Positions 35,169-43,892 of a stretch of 64,000 bases of DNA are shown here, one piece after another (within the stretch, counting starts at the first letter, position 1; each line of letters starts with the position of its first letter). The translations under genes and the position numbers were made by a program. The notes below the pieces were generated by a model that was not told the origin of the DNA, ran no database searches, and saw only the letters and a program-made list of their open reading frames with translations. The stretch is from the NCBI RefSeq assembly GCF_900100175.1, contig NZ_FNEM01000009.1:1-64000 (forward strand), in the 5' to 3' direction. The stretch comes from Ferrimonas sediminum. Its GTDB lineage: Bacteria; Pseudomonadota; Gammaproteobacteria; Enterobacterales; Shewanellaceae.

Positions 35169-37067
35169 ATGTTAACCCCCCTGTTGTTGGCCGCCGCCAC
35201 GGTGGCCATGGAAGTGGACGAAGTGGTCACCGTAGAGTATCGGTCCTTAGAGGAAAACCTGGCCTGGGATCAGGCCGCACTGGGTGCGGATTTGGTGGTG
35301 ATCGATCGCGACCAGTTTGAGTCCATCGGTGAGGGCGACATCAATACCCTGCTGAACCAGTTCGTTCCCGGCCTGTTTGCGGTCGGAGCCAGAGGCCGTT
35401 ACGACGCTGGTTATGCCTCGTTACAGGGTTCCCGCAAGCAGGACATTTTGTGGCTGATTGATGGTAACCGCATCAATAACCGCCTCTATGGCGGCATCTA
35501 CCTGGACAGCCTTAACCCCAACATCATCGAGCGGATCGAAGTGCTCAAGGGAGGGCAGGGCGTGGTGTTCGGCACCGAGGCGATAGCCGGTGTCATCAAC
35601 ATCGTGACCCGCAACTACCAGGGCGAGACCGAGGGCAGTGTCTCGGTGGGTGCCGATACGTTGGAGACCGCCAGTGGCTCGCTGTTTTATACCACGGCAG
35701 TGGACTCCTTGGAGTGGTCGTTGTTTGGTTCGGCCACCACCAGTGAGGGCTACCAGTTGTGGCGGGACGAGGAGATCCACTGGACCGCCGCCGACGACAA
35801 GAAGCGCGGCTACACCGTGGCCAACGCCGGGACCAAGCTGCGCTGGGTCATTAACGACGCCAGCCAACTGACGGTGCTGGCGCAATACAACTATGGCGAG
35901 CTGGAGCGTCTGCGCAGCTACGGCACCATCGACAGCCACAATGAGCGCCGGGAGCAGATCTACACCGCCGAGTACCAGTTCCTGGCCAGCGATCAATTGC
36001 AGCTACTGCTGAAAGGGTATTACCACGGTTGGGACAGCCACTACACCCGCATCGACCAAGATATTAATGGCAATGTGAGTGTGGTGGACGACGACAGTTA
36101 CTGGGGGTTCGAGGATTACGGCCTGAAGTTGTCGGCCAAGCTGACCCAGGACAACGGTGACAGCTGGTTGATGGGCACCGAGCTTCAAGGCTATCGAGGC
36201 GAGGACGAGGTGATGGAGTTTGTCAGTGACACCGAGGTGGTACGGTCGCTGTTTGCTCAGTATCGGCCTCGCTTCGAGGCGCTTGCCGATACGTCGGTGG
36301 CCGTGGGTCTGCGCTACAGTGACATCGATTCCGCCGGTGACAGCCTCAACTGGAGCCTGGGTGGCGAGCATCGGCTCAACGCATACGGGCTGCTGCGGGC
36401 ATCTGCGGGCACCGGCTTTCGCCTGCCCAGCGCCGACGAGCTGTATTCGGTGGAGCGGGAAGGGGGACTGATTGGCAACCCGGATCTGGACCCCGAGCAG
36501 AGTCTGAACCTCAACCTGGGATTGAGCTGGCAGCAAGACGCATGGCAACTGGAACCAACCCTGTTCTGGCGCCGGGTCGATGATCTCATCGGCATTCAGG
36601 GCAATCAGTACCAGAATCTGGATAACCGGGTTGAGACCAAAGGGGTGGAGCTTAATCTGGCCTGGCAGGGCAGCGACCTGTGGTACTGGCAGGGACAGAT
36701 GACCTACGCCGACAGCCGTGAAAACGGCAGCAGCGAGCAGATCGAAGAGGTGCCTAAGTGGCTGGCCTCCAGCCGCCTCGAGCATACCCCCTCTGACGCG
36801 CTGTCTCTGTACTTGTTTGTCTCCTATACCGGTGAATTTACCGACTATGCCACCGAAGCCGGTGACTATTGGTTGCTGGAGCTGGGAGGCAGTTACCGCT
36901 GGGGACAGCACCATACCCTGAGGGTGCGACTGGAAAATGCCCTGGATGAGGAGTACGCCGCCAGCGTGTTCAATCCCGGTTCCTCGGTACCGGAGCCGGA
37001 GCGGTCGCCAAAGCAGACGCTGGGGATCCCCAGAAACCTGCAACTGAACTACCACTATCAATTTTAG
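35169..37067 (+). CDS. TonB-dependent outer-membrane receptor, BtuB-like
   Basis: The 632-residue receptor starts with a short signal sequence, then a TonB-box-like DEVVTVEY, a plug domain (IDRDQFESIGEGDINTLLNQ, then IERIEVLKGGQGVVFGTEAIAGVINIVTR) and a 22-strand-type barrel ending in aromatic residues (NYHYQF). Its size and plug resemble BtuB and other small-ligand receptors rather than large siderophore receptors. It is 18 bases after the ATPase gene and so belongs to the same operon. It should bring the ligand into the periplasm for the binding protein. Confidence 0.88.
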   Translation: MLTPLLLAAATVAMEVDEVVTVEYRSLEENLAWDQAALGADLVVIDRDQFESIGEGDINTLLNQFVPGLFAVGARGRYDAGYASLQGSRKQDILWLIDGNRINNRLYGGIYLDSLNPNIIERIEVLKGGQGVVFGTEAIAGVINIVTRNYQGETEGSVSVGADTLETASGSLFYTTAVDSLEWSLFGSATTSEGYQLWRDEEIHWTAADDKKRGYTVANAGTKLRWVINDASQLTVLAQYNYGELERLRSYGTIDSHNERREQIYTAEYQFLASDQLQLLLKGYYHGWDSHYTRIDQDINGNVSVVDDDSYWGFEDYGLKLSAKLTQDNGDSWLMGTELQGYRGEDEVMEFVSDTEVVRSLFAQYRPRFEALADTSVAVGLRYSDIDSAGDSLNWSLGGEHRLNAYGLLRASAGTGFRLPSADELYSVEREGGLIGNPDLDPEQSLNLNLGLSWQQDAWQLEPTLFWRRVDDLIGIQGNQYQNLDNRVETKGVELNLAWQGSDLWYWQGQMTYADSRENGSSEQIEEVPKWLASSRLEHTPSDALSLYLFVSYTGEFTDYATEAGDYWLLELGGSYRWGQHHTLRVRLENALDEEYAASVFNPGSSVPEPERSPKQTLGIPRNLQLNYHYQF

Positions 37068-37076
37068 GAGAGCGCG

Positions 37077-37823
37077 ATGAGTCAACGAATTTTGCTGCTG
37101 GGTGTTTACGGCATGGAGATGGTGGAGTGCGGCGGGGCGCTGGCCATCAACGCCGCCAATGGGGGACACTCGTTTGCGTCCATCATGCTGGCCCGGCCGG
37201 AGATGCAGCGGGATCTGCATCAGGCCGCGGAGGTTCTGGGTATTGAACAGCTGTTCTTTAATGAGTTCGAGCGGGGTGGGGTGGATCTTCGGCCCGACTA
37301 CAAACTGGCGCTGTGCCGCGTGATTCGCCAGACCCGGCCGGACATCATCATTACCCAGGATCCGCAGCACAGTTTCGAGGATCTCGATCCAGACCGTCGT
37401 CCAGCCATGGGACTGATTCTGGAGGCTATTGCGTTGGCCGGGCGAGATTATGGGCTGGAGGCGATGCCGGAACTGCAGCCGCACCCGGTGGCGACGCTGT
37501 ACTACATGTCGCCTTCACAACCTAACTGCAGCGTGTCGCTGGCGACCGTGTGGCAGAAGAAGGAGCAGGCCATGGACTGCCTGAGCAGCCAGATGACGTT
37601 TTCCGGTCAGCATTTCAGTGAACGCTTGTCTGAGCAGGAGCAACAGGCTCTGTGTCCCGGGTTTGCCGAGTTGCCGTCCGACTATCACAAGGGGCGGGAG
37701 GTGCAACGGGCCATGGACAAGGCCCTGCATCTGCATACCGGCTTGGGTAGCCACAGCCGTTTTGCCCTGGCAGAGCCCTACCGTCGCCAGGGGTTGTTTG
37801 AACTCAACGAACTGATGGTGTGA
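37077..37823 (+). CDS. PIG-L/LmbE-like protein with degenerate metal-binding motif
   Basis: The 248-residue protein follows the LmbE/PIG-L fold pattern: first strand and loop (ILLLGVYGMEMVECGGALAI), the ASIMLARPEM region, and ITQDPQHSFEDLDPDRRPAM. In active deacetylases the first loop reads HPDDE and a later one HPDH; here they are VYGME and DLDPD, so the zinc ligands appear lost. It lies 9 bases behind the TonB receptor gene, at the end of the importer operon. It could be a binding or chaperone protein for the imported ligand, or an enzyme with a new metal site. I am fairly sure of the fold family, not of the activity. Confidence 0.65.
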   Translation: MSQRILLLGVYGMEMVECGGALAINAANGGHSFASIMLARPEMQRDLHQAAEVLGIEQLFFNEFERGGVDLRPDYKLALCRVIRQTRPDIIITQDPQHSFEDLDPDRRPAMGLILEAIALAGRDYGLEAMPELQPHPVATLYYMSPSQPNCSVSLATVWQKKEQAMDCLSSQMTFSGQHFSERLSEQEQQALCPGFAELPSDYHKGREVQRAMDKALHLHTGLGSHSRFALAEPYRRQGLFELNELMV

Positions 37824-37925
37824 GAGCCCTGATCGACGCGCCTTTACTGGTGATGGTGATCACAGTTTGGGTTGTTTTGGGAACTTGATTGCCACTAAGG
37901 TGCGATTTAAAAAATTCTTTACCGT

Positions 37926-37993
37926 GTTGCAATTTGGTGTTGAATAACATTTGAAGGCTTCTCGAACCTCGATGTTATTCACCTTTTTGCAAC
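37926..37993. repeat. Long imperfect inverted repeat
   Basis: The outer arms GTTGCAA/TTGCAAC (37926-37932, 37987-37993) and inner arms TGAATAACAT and its complement ATGTTATTCA, with GG/CC between, build an interrupted stem of about 20 bp around a loop of some 21 bases. A run of five T lies in the right arm. It could be the operon terminator, a small structured RNA, or a short mobile-type repeat. Confidence 0.6.
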
Positions 37994-38106
37994 CTTTGCT
38001 CAAGTTGATTTACCGTTACTGTTCTGTTTTTAATCATTAAAACCCTGCTTATATCATGTGTTTACCTATAAAAGCCGGGCCTCTCTGTGGTGCAAATTGA
38101 AAAGGC

Positions 38107-38125
38107 AATGAGAGTTGTTATCATT
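38107..38125. promoter_or_regulatory. Candidate Fur box
   Basis: AATGAGAGTTGTTATCATT agrees with the Fur inverted-repeat pattern built on ATGATAAT units. It ends 23 bases before the siderophore-receptor start, where bound Fur would block transcription when iron is plentiful. Confidence 0.65.
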
Positions 38126-38148
38126 CGCACCAAATCAAGAAGAGGTTA

Positions 38149-40581
38149 ATGATGAAACAGTTTCGTTATTCAGTTCTGGCCGTAGCCTGTGCCTCGGCTC
38201 TGGTCGCCCCTGTTGCGATGGCACAAGAGGCCGCGGCTGCCGAAGGCACAGAGACCATTACCGTGTATGGTCGTCAAAACCAGGTGGTGATGAACTCCGG
38301 CCTGGCGACTAAGTCAGATATGTCGTTGATGGAAACTCCCGCCGCCGTGGTGGTAGTGGATCAGGAGCTGATTCAGGCTCAAGGGGCCGACAACCTCCAG
38401 GATCTGGTGCGTAACATCAGCGGTGTGACCCAGGCCGGTAACAACTATGGCATCGGTGACAACCTGGTGATTCGCGGCCTGGGTGCCAACTACACCTACG
38501 ACGGCATGTATGGAGGTGCCGGGCTGGGGAATACCTTTAACCCGACTCGCTCCATGACCAATGTCGAGTCCATTGAGGTTCTTAAGGGGCCGGCAACCGG
38601 TTTGTATGGCATGGGCAGCGCCGGCGGTGTGATCAACCTGATTGAAAAGAAGCCGGAGTTTGAGTCCGCTCACGAAGTGACCGTGGAAGCCGGCCAGTGG
38701 GACACCTACTCCCTGGCGCTGGACAGCACCGCCGGTATCAGTGACACCCTGGCCTACCGGGTAGTGGCGAAATCCGCCCGCAGCGACGGCTATCGCGGCG
38801 TGGGAGCCGACCGCGATGAGATCTACTCCTCGTTGAAGTATCTGGTCAGCGACAATCAGGATCTGATGTTGTCGGTGGCCTACATCAAAGACGCCATTGC
38901 CGTGGATTCCATCGGTCATCCGATCCGTATCTATAACGCCGAGTCTGTCGGTGGCAAAGGCGCCGGTGAGGTGAGCTGGGAAGATCTGATTAACGATCCC
39001 GATGGCAATGGCCTGCAGCTGACCGACGAGCAACGGCAGCAGCTGGCGGACTCGTTGGCGGCCACCGATGGATTGGAACCCTTTGATCTGGGTGATGCCG
39101 ATCTGATCTCGCCGATGGCCAAGGACAACGAGGGGGAGGAGATCCGCTTTAAGCTGACTCACAACATCGATTTCACTCCGAACCTGTTTCTGAACCAACA
39201 GCTGCAATACCGCAACTACGATTCCGGTTTTGCACGTCAGACCGGCGCTTACAACTACGTTTACTGGGATCGCCGCGGCACCATCAATGCCGACCCCCGG
39301 GCTCCGCTGGTGGAAGACGGGGTACTGTACCCTTACGCCGCCCGCCGTCAGGAGTACCGCAAAGTGGAAGCGGATGAGTCCTCCTGGCAGTACTTTGCCG
39401 ATCTCCGTTACGATTTTGATTTGGGCGGCATCGACAACGAACTGCTGGTCAATGCCAACTACGAAGACCGCGACATCCGCTTTAAGCAGTATTCCATCTA
39501 TGACGCCGACAAGCTGATTTACGACAAAGAGGGCAACCTCATCTATCAGGGCAGCCTGCCGTACATCTACGACATCCGTAACCCTAACTGGGGCAGCGGC
39601 AGCTTCGAAGATTACGATCCGCTGTTGACCGCCAATTACAACAAGACTGTCAGCGCCTGGGGCGTGGGCCTGCAACATGTGGCGTACCTGGATTACGGTT
39701 TTACCACCCGAATCGGCGTGGCGTTTAACGAGATCAAGCAGAGCTATGAGCACCTGGGGGTGGATCCCAGGTACAGTGCCAGCCGCGCGGCGGCCACTCC
39801 CGAGCAGGACACCACCGATAATGGCGTAACCTATAACCTCGGCATCACCTACATGCCGATGGACAACCTGTCACTGTTCCTGAACCACTCCAAGGGGCGT
39901 ACCGCCTACAGCATTTTGGGCAGTGTCGCCGGTGATGAGTCTGACCGGAAAGATTCCGAGTCCATCAGCAATGACTTCGGTATCCGCCTGAAGGCGTTTG
40001 ATGACCAGATGCTGGCCTCTCTAGTGGTGTTTGAGAGTGCTCGAACCAATCTGGAGTACAGCAACCCGCTGTACGACGAAGACAATCCGCAGTCAGGCGT
40101 GCCGGAAACGCTGTACGACGGTGAAGAGGAAACCAAAGGGGTGGAGCTGGATCTGAATGCCCATCTGAATGAGCAGTGGATGATCAACCTCAACGGCGTG
40201 TATCAGGATGCCCGCGATAAAAAAGATCCCAACAAAGACAGCTTCGATACCCCTCAGAAAGGGATTCCGAAGATCACCGCCAGTACCTGGGTTACCTATG
40301 CGGCCCAGTGGTTTGATCTGGCCAGTCCGCTCAAGCTGAGCCTGGGAGCCACCTACGTCGATGAGCGCAGCACCCACTCCAGCTCGTTTGGCATTCCCGA
40401 TGGTCACGTGCCGGCCTATACCGTGGTGGACACCGCCCTGAGCTACGATGCGCAGGACTGGAAGTTGCAGGTGAACGTTAACAACCTGTTTAACGAAGCC
40501 TACTACAGCAAGGCGATGTTCCTCGGCGGCATGCCCGGCGAAGAGCGTAACGTGACGGTCAGCCTCAACTACCGGCTGTAA
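38149..40581 (+). CDS. TonB-dependent siderophore receptor
   Basis: The 810-residue protein has a signal peptide (cleavage after AMA), a TonB-box-like ETITVYG, a plug domain (ETPAAVVVVDQELIQAQ, VIRGLGANYTYDG, VESIEVLKGPATGLYGMGSAGGVINLIEKKP) and a large barrel ending LNYRL. This is the FhuA/FoxA-like siderophore class. It imports ferric siderophores. A Fur-box-like site stands just upstream and a terminator just downstream, so the gene is probably a single iron-regulated unit. The ligand is unknown. Tandem ATG codons at 38149 and 38152 are both possible. Confidence 0.9.
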   Translation: MMKQFRYSVLAVACASALVAPVAMAQEAAAAEGTETITVYGRQNQVVMNSGLATKSDMSLMETPAAVVVVDQELIQAQGADNLQDLVRNISGVTQAGNNYGIGDNLVIRGLGANYTYDGMYGGAGLGNTFNPTRSMTNVESIEVLKGPATGLYGMGSAGGVINLIEKKPEFESAHEVTVEAGQWDTYSLALDSTAGISDTLAYRVVAKSARSDGYRGVGADRDEIYSSLKYLVSDNQDLMLSVAYIKDAIAVDSIGHPIRIYNAESVGGKGAGEVSWEDLINDPDGNGLQLTDEQRQQLADSLAATDGLEPFDLGDADLISPMAKDNEGEEIRFKLTHNIDFTPNLFLNQQLQYRNYDSGFARQTGAYNYVYWDRRGTINADPRAPLVEDGVLYPYAARRQEYRKVEADESSWQYFADLRYDFDLGGIDNELLVNANYEDRDIRFKQYSIYDADKLIYDKEGNLIYQGSLPYIYDIRNPNWGSGSFEDYDPLLTANYNKTVSAWGVGLQHVAYLDYGFTTRIGVAFNEIKQSYEHLGVDPRYSASRAAATPEQDTTDNGVTYNLGITYMPMDNLSLFLNHSKGRTAYSILGSVAGDESDRKDSESISNDFGIRLKAFDDQMLASLVVFESARTNLEYSNPLYDEDNPQSGVPETLYDGEEETKGVELDLNAHLNEQWMINLNGVYQDARDKKDPNKDSFDTPQKGIPKITASTWVTYAAQWFDLASPLKLSLGATYVDERSTHSSSFGIPDGHVPAYTVVDTALSYDAQDWKLQVNVNNLFNEAYYSKAMFLGGMPGEERNVTVSLNYRL

Positions 40582-40600
40582 TTGTCATTGCCAGAATACA

Positions 40601-40624
40601 GGGGAGCGCGAGCTCCCCTTTTTT
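40601..40624 (+). terminator. Terminator after the siderophore receptor
   Basis: GGGGAGC and GCTCCCC form a 7-bp stem around GCGA, followed by six T. Confidence 0.9.
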
Positions 40625-40790
40625 GTGGCTGCGATTCAGTGGTGGAGGAGGAAGTCGCCCATTGGCTGTTTCAGCCTGCGGCAATGGGGCCAGGCCAGGC
40701 GTGCGGCCGGGTGGTACCCGGGCGCCGAACCATGGCCTATCTGCACGACGCAAAAGCGTCAGGGCTGTGCCGGTGGAGAGACTCTAGAAC

Positions 40791-40817
40791 GAAAAAGCCC
40801 CGTCAAAGGACGGGGCT
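40791..40817 (-). terminator. Terminator after the ttrA-like gene
   Basis: On the minus strand the stem AGCCCCGTC/GACGGGGCT (9 bp, four-base loop) is followed by five T. It begins 18 bases after the reductase stop codon. Confidence 0.9.
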
Positions 40818-40835
40818 GGGGAACCGGATTAAGTC

Positions 40836-43800
40836 TTAGACATCAACCTTTTCGATTCGAACCGGAATGCCGTGACGGCAGTTGGTGCCGGCATAGTAGT
40901 CGTTGAGCATGCTGACCTCGCCGGGGCGAGTGGGATCGTGCGGCACCATTTGATTCACTGCGGTACCGCCGCCACGATGGGACAGCCCCTCGAGAACCTG
41001 GCCATCGATGCTGCGGGTATCGGCCCCATAGGCCTGCTTGTGACCAAAGGTATGGGATACGCACACGGCACCTTTGGCGACGCCACTGTCGGCCTGCACC
41101 ACCCCTTCGGCCGGGGTGCCGTTGCCACTCACAACCCGAACCGTATCGCCGTTTTTCAGACCCAGCGCCGAAGCGGTGTCGCTGTGCAGGTAGACGAAGT
41201 TGGTGGGCGTCAACTCGGCACAGCGATCAAAGGCGGCGGAGTAGTTGGAGCGCAGTGTCGGCTTGTAACTGGAGAACAGCAGCGGATAGTCGCTGGCGGG
41301 CCAGTGTTGTTCCCAGGTGTCGCCATTCCAGAACCGGTTAGGCTGGTACACCGGCGTGCCGGGGTAGAACTCACCGGAGTGACAATGACGCAGCTGAGCC
41401 ATATCGGCGTTGTAGATCTGCAGCAGTTTGCCGCCACCGCCATTGATGAAGTCGCCGTCGTAGCGCTCGCCACTTTCGTAGTAACCACCGCGGGACAGCA
41501 AGGCTTCGACCTGGGCCGCTTCGGTTTCACTCAGGCGCGGGCGCAGCGGCGTCATGGAGTAGTCCAGCGCAGACCACTGACGGTCGTCATCGCTGACTAC
41601 CGGAAGAGCGCTGCACTGGGCGGCAACGTTGGCCAGGTAGCGGGCATGCCAGTCCTCAAACGTCAGCAGGTCGACCTTGTGGCCATCGGCGGCAGCAATG
41701 GCGCCTTTACCAAAGCCGGGCAGTGACATGGCCATGGCCAGATCGATGACAAACTGCTCCATGCACACGTGCTGGCCGGCGGCGTTTTTGACGGTTCTTG
41801 GGGTGACCAGCGGTGCGCCGGCGACCACACCCAGGTTAAAGGCGCCCCACATGCGATCGGCGGCGTACTCCTCAAACATCACTCGGTCAGGAATGAAATA
41901 ATCGGCATAGCGGTTGGTTTCATTCATGTAGCAGTCGATGGCGACAAACAGCGGCAGTCGGGCCGGGTCCGCCAGGGTCTGTTCTACCTTGTGGTTGATG
42001 GAGGAGGCGCTGTACAGCGCATTGCTGCGCCAGTTAATCAGAGCCTTGGCGCTGTAGGGGTTACCGTTGGTGTGAGCAGTCAGGGCTTCGGCGGCGTTAC
42101 CGGCGGCGTAGCCGGGCACCAGGTTGTGCCACATGTCGCTGGCCGGGTAGGGGTTGTCGCCCCGGGCCAGTTTCTGCTGGTATTCGGTTGAGCCTTCGTA
42201 GGCGCCGGCACGGCAGACGTTGATCACCGCGCTGGTGTCCACTTCACCGTCGAAACCGCCGAGGTTGTAGTTGCCTTCAAATCCCCAGTAGGCGCCGTTG
42301 CCGTAGATGGCCCCACCTTTGGCATCGTGGGCACCGATCAGGGTGTTGAGGGTGGCAATCAGCCAGCCCATGATGATGGCATCACCGCTGTTGGCGCCGG
42401 TGTTGGTGGCTACGCAGGCCCGGCGGCCATGATGACTCAGATCTTTGGCCACCTGACGGATCGCGGCCTCGTCGATACCACAAGCGGCGGCGTAGTCGCT
42501 CAGGGAGGTGCGATCCGCTTCCTGTTTCAGCAGCGCCAGCGAGGCAGCCAGTCGCACCGGTTGGCCGTTGATGTCGGTAAAGCTGGCATCGGTGAACAGG
42601 TCACCCTGCTGAGCCTGATTGGCGGACAGCAACTGACCGTTGCTGACCACCAGCGGCTCATCGCCACCGAGGCCAAAGTCACTGGCCTTGGCCAGGTGAC
42701 GGTCGCCGGGGTGGGCTGGATCCATCACCACCAGGTGGCAGGCGTTGGCCCGGTTGACTTCGCCTTTGGCTTTGGCCACTTCGGAGTTGGGAATCGACAG
42801 AAATTCGGCATCAAACCAGCCTTCGCTGAGCATGATCTGAATCAGGGCGAAGGCAAACGCGCTGTCACGGCCTGGTTTGATGGGCAGCCACTGGCCACGG
42901 GTATCGTTGGCGACCGTGGTGCGCAGCAGCGGATCGACACAGGTGTATTTGAGTTGGCGGTCGGTGCGGGCATCTGCCAGGCCGCGGCCCAGACGGTTGA
43001 GGCTGGCACCTGAGGCACCCGGCGCCGTCCCCAGGAACAGGGCGTACTCGACGCTGTCCCAGTCGATGTCACTGAGTCCGGGTTCCAGGCCCGGATTCAG
43101 GCCAATGCCGAAACCGATGCCGGTCGGTGCCCCGCAATAGGCGTGCTTGGTGACCAGGTTGGCGGTGCCGTAGGACTGGCGCATAAAGCGGGCGTACAGG
43201 CTGCCGCGCAGGGTGTCCTCTTCATTGAAGGTAGCGAACAGGCGGTTGGTGGCCGAGCCGAATTCGGGCTGACCGGGTACCGCAGGCTTGTCCAGCTGGC
43301 GAATGGCCCTGAGGCCGTCCACCTGGCCCTCGCCAAACAGATCGCCGCCGTCGAGGATCTCCTTCAGCGCCTGCTCGTAGCTAATGCTGACCCATTTGCC
43401 TTCACCGCGCTTGCCGGCCCGTTTCAGCACCTGGGTCACCCGGCGCGGGTCGTCAACGCAGTTGACGCCACTGGCGCCCTTGCCACAGGTGGTGGCGCGG
43501 TTTTCCAGTCCCTGATTGCCTGCCAGGGCGGCATAGCTGTCGCGTACCGGCATCGCCAGAGGGAATGGCGAGCCCGAGTTGACCTCGCAATAGGGGTTGC
43601 CACCCACCTTAAGTACGGTATCGCTGGCTTCGTCGATGCGTACCCGCAGGCCACACATGTTGTTGCAGGTAAAGCAACGGGTGTACATGGTGCGGATGCC
43701 GGCGGTTTTGCTCAGGCTGCCGTCGGCAGCCAGCTGGGCTTCGGTAGGCAGGGGATTGCCAAAGCGTGTATTGCTTTTGCTGACCTTGAGCGTCGCAGGG

Positions 43801-43883
43801 GCGGTGCGACTGCTGCAGGCGGTGCCGGTTGCGGCAGCGGCGGACACCAGTCCGGCGCGGGTGATAAAGGTTCTTCTGTCCAT
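40836..43883 (-). CDS. Tetrathionate reductase-like molybdopterin subunit (TtrA type)
   Basis: The 1015-residue enzyme has a Tat signal (DRRTFIT), a [4Fe-4S] site (CFTCNNMCGLRV, with a later Cys in TTCGKGASG) and the molybdopterin domains. Segments such as KRAGKRGEGKWVSISYEQALKE and GGDLFGEGQVDGLRAI match Salmonella TtrA closely, and the length is also that of TtrA. The Mo ligand is probably Cys250 (HAYCGAPTG). It would reduce a sulfur or related oxyanion in the periplasm using electrons from the TtrB-like partner encoded 9 bases upstream. No TtrC-type quinol anchor or TtrRS regulator is present. The substrate could be tetrathionate, thiosulfate or another oxyanion. A Cys in the signal region (GTACSS) resembles a lipobox but may be fortuitous. 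Confidence 0.82.
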   Translation of the reverse strand: MDRRTFITRAGLVSAAAATGTACSSRTAPATLKVSKSNTRFGNPLPTEAQLAADGSLSKTAGIRTMYTRCFTCNNMCGLRVRIDEASDTVLKVGGNPYCEVNSGSPFPLAMPVRDSYAALAGNQGLENRATTCGKGASGVNCVDDPRRVTQVLKRAGKRGEGKWVSISYEQALKEILDGGDLFGEGQVDGLRAIRQLDKPAVPGQPEFGSATNRLFATFNEEDTLRGSLYARFMRQSYGTANLVTKHAYCGAPTGIGFGIGLNPGLEPGLSDIDWDSVEYALFLGTAPGASGASLNRLGRGLADARTDRQLKYTCVDPLLRTTVANDTRGQWLPIKPGRDSAFAFALIQIMLSEGWFDAEFLSIPNSEVAKAKGEVNRANACHLVVMDPAHPGDRHLAKASDFGLGGDEPLVVSNGQLLSANQAQQGDLFTDASFTDINGQPVRLAASLALLKQEADRTSLSDYAAACGIDEAAIRQVAKDLSHHGRRACVATNTGANSGDAIIMGWLIATLNTLIGAHDAKGGAIYGNGAYWGFEGNYNLGGFDGEVDTSAVINVCRAGAYEGSTEYQQKLARGDNPYPASDMWHNLVPGYAAGNAAEALTAHTNGNPYSAKALINWRSNALYSASSINHKVEQTLADPARLPLFVAIDCYMNETNRYADYFIPDRVMFEEYAADRMWGAFNLGVVAGAPLVTPRTVKNAAGQHVCMEQFVIDLAMAMSLPGFGKGAIAAADGHKVDLLTFEDWHARYLANVAAQCSALPVVSDDDRQWSALDYSMTPLRPRLSETEAAQVEALLSRGGYYESGERYDGDFINGGGGKLLQIYNADMAQLRHCHSGEFYPGTPVYQPNRFWNGDTWEQHWPASDYPLLFSSYKPTLRSNYSAAFDRCAELTPTNFVYLHSDTASALGLKNGDTVRVVSGNGTPAEGVVQADSGVAKGAVCVSHTFGHKQAYGADTRSIDGQVLEGLSHRGGGTAVNQMVPHDPTRPGEVSMLNDYYAGTNCRHGIPVRIEKVDV

Positions 43884-43892
43884 ATTCAGGTC

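Larger units (their letters stand above)
37824..38148. other. Intergenic region before the siderophore receptor
   Basis: This AT-rich stretch of 325 bases separates the metal-chelate operon from a siderophore receptor gene. It contains a long imperfect inverted repeat (37926-37993) and a Fur-box-like site (38107-38125), both listed separately. Confidence 0.6.
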
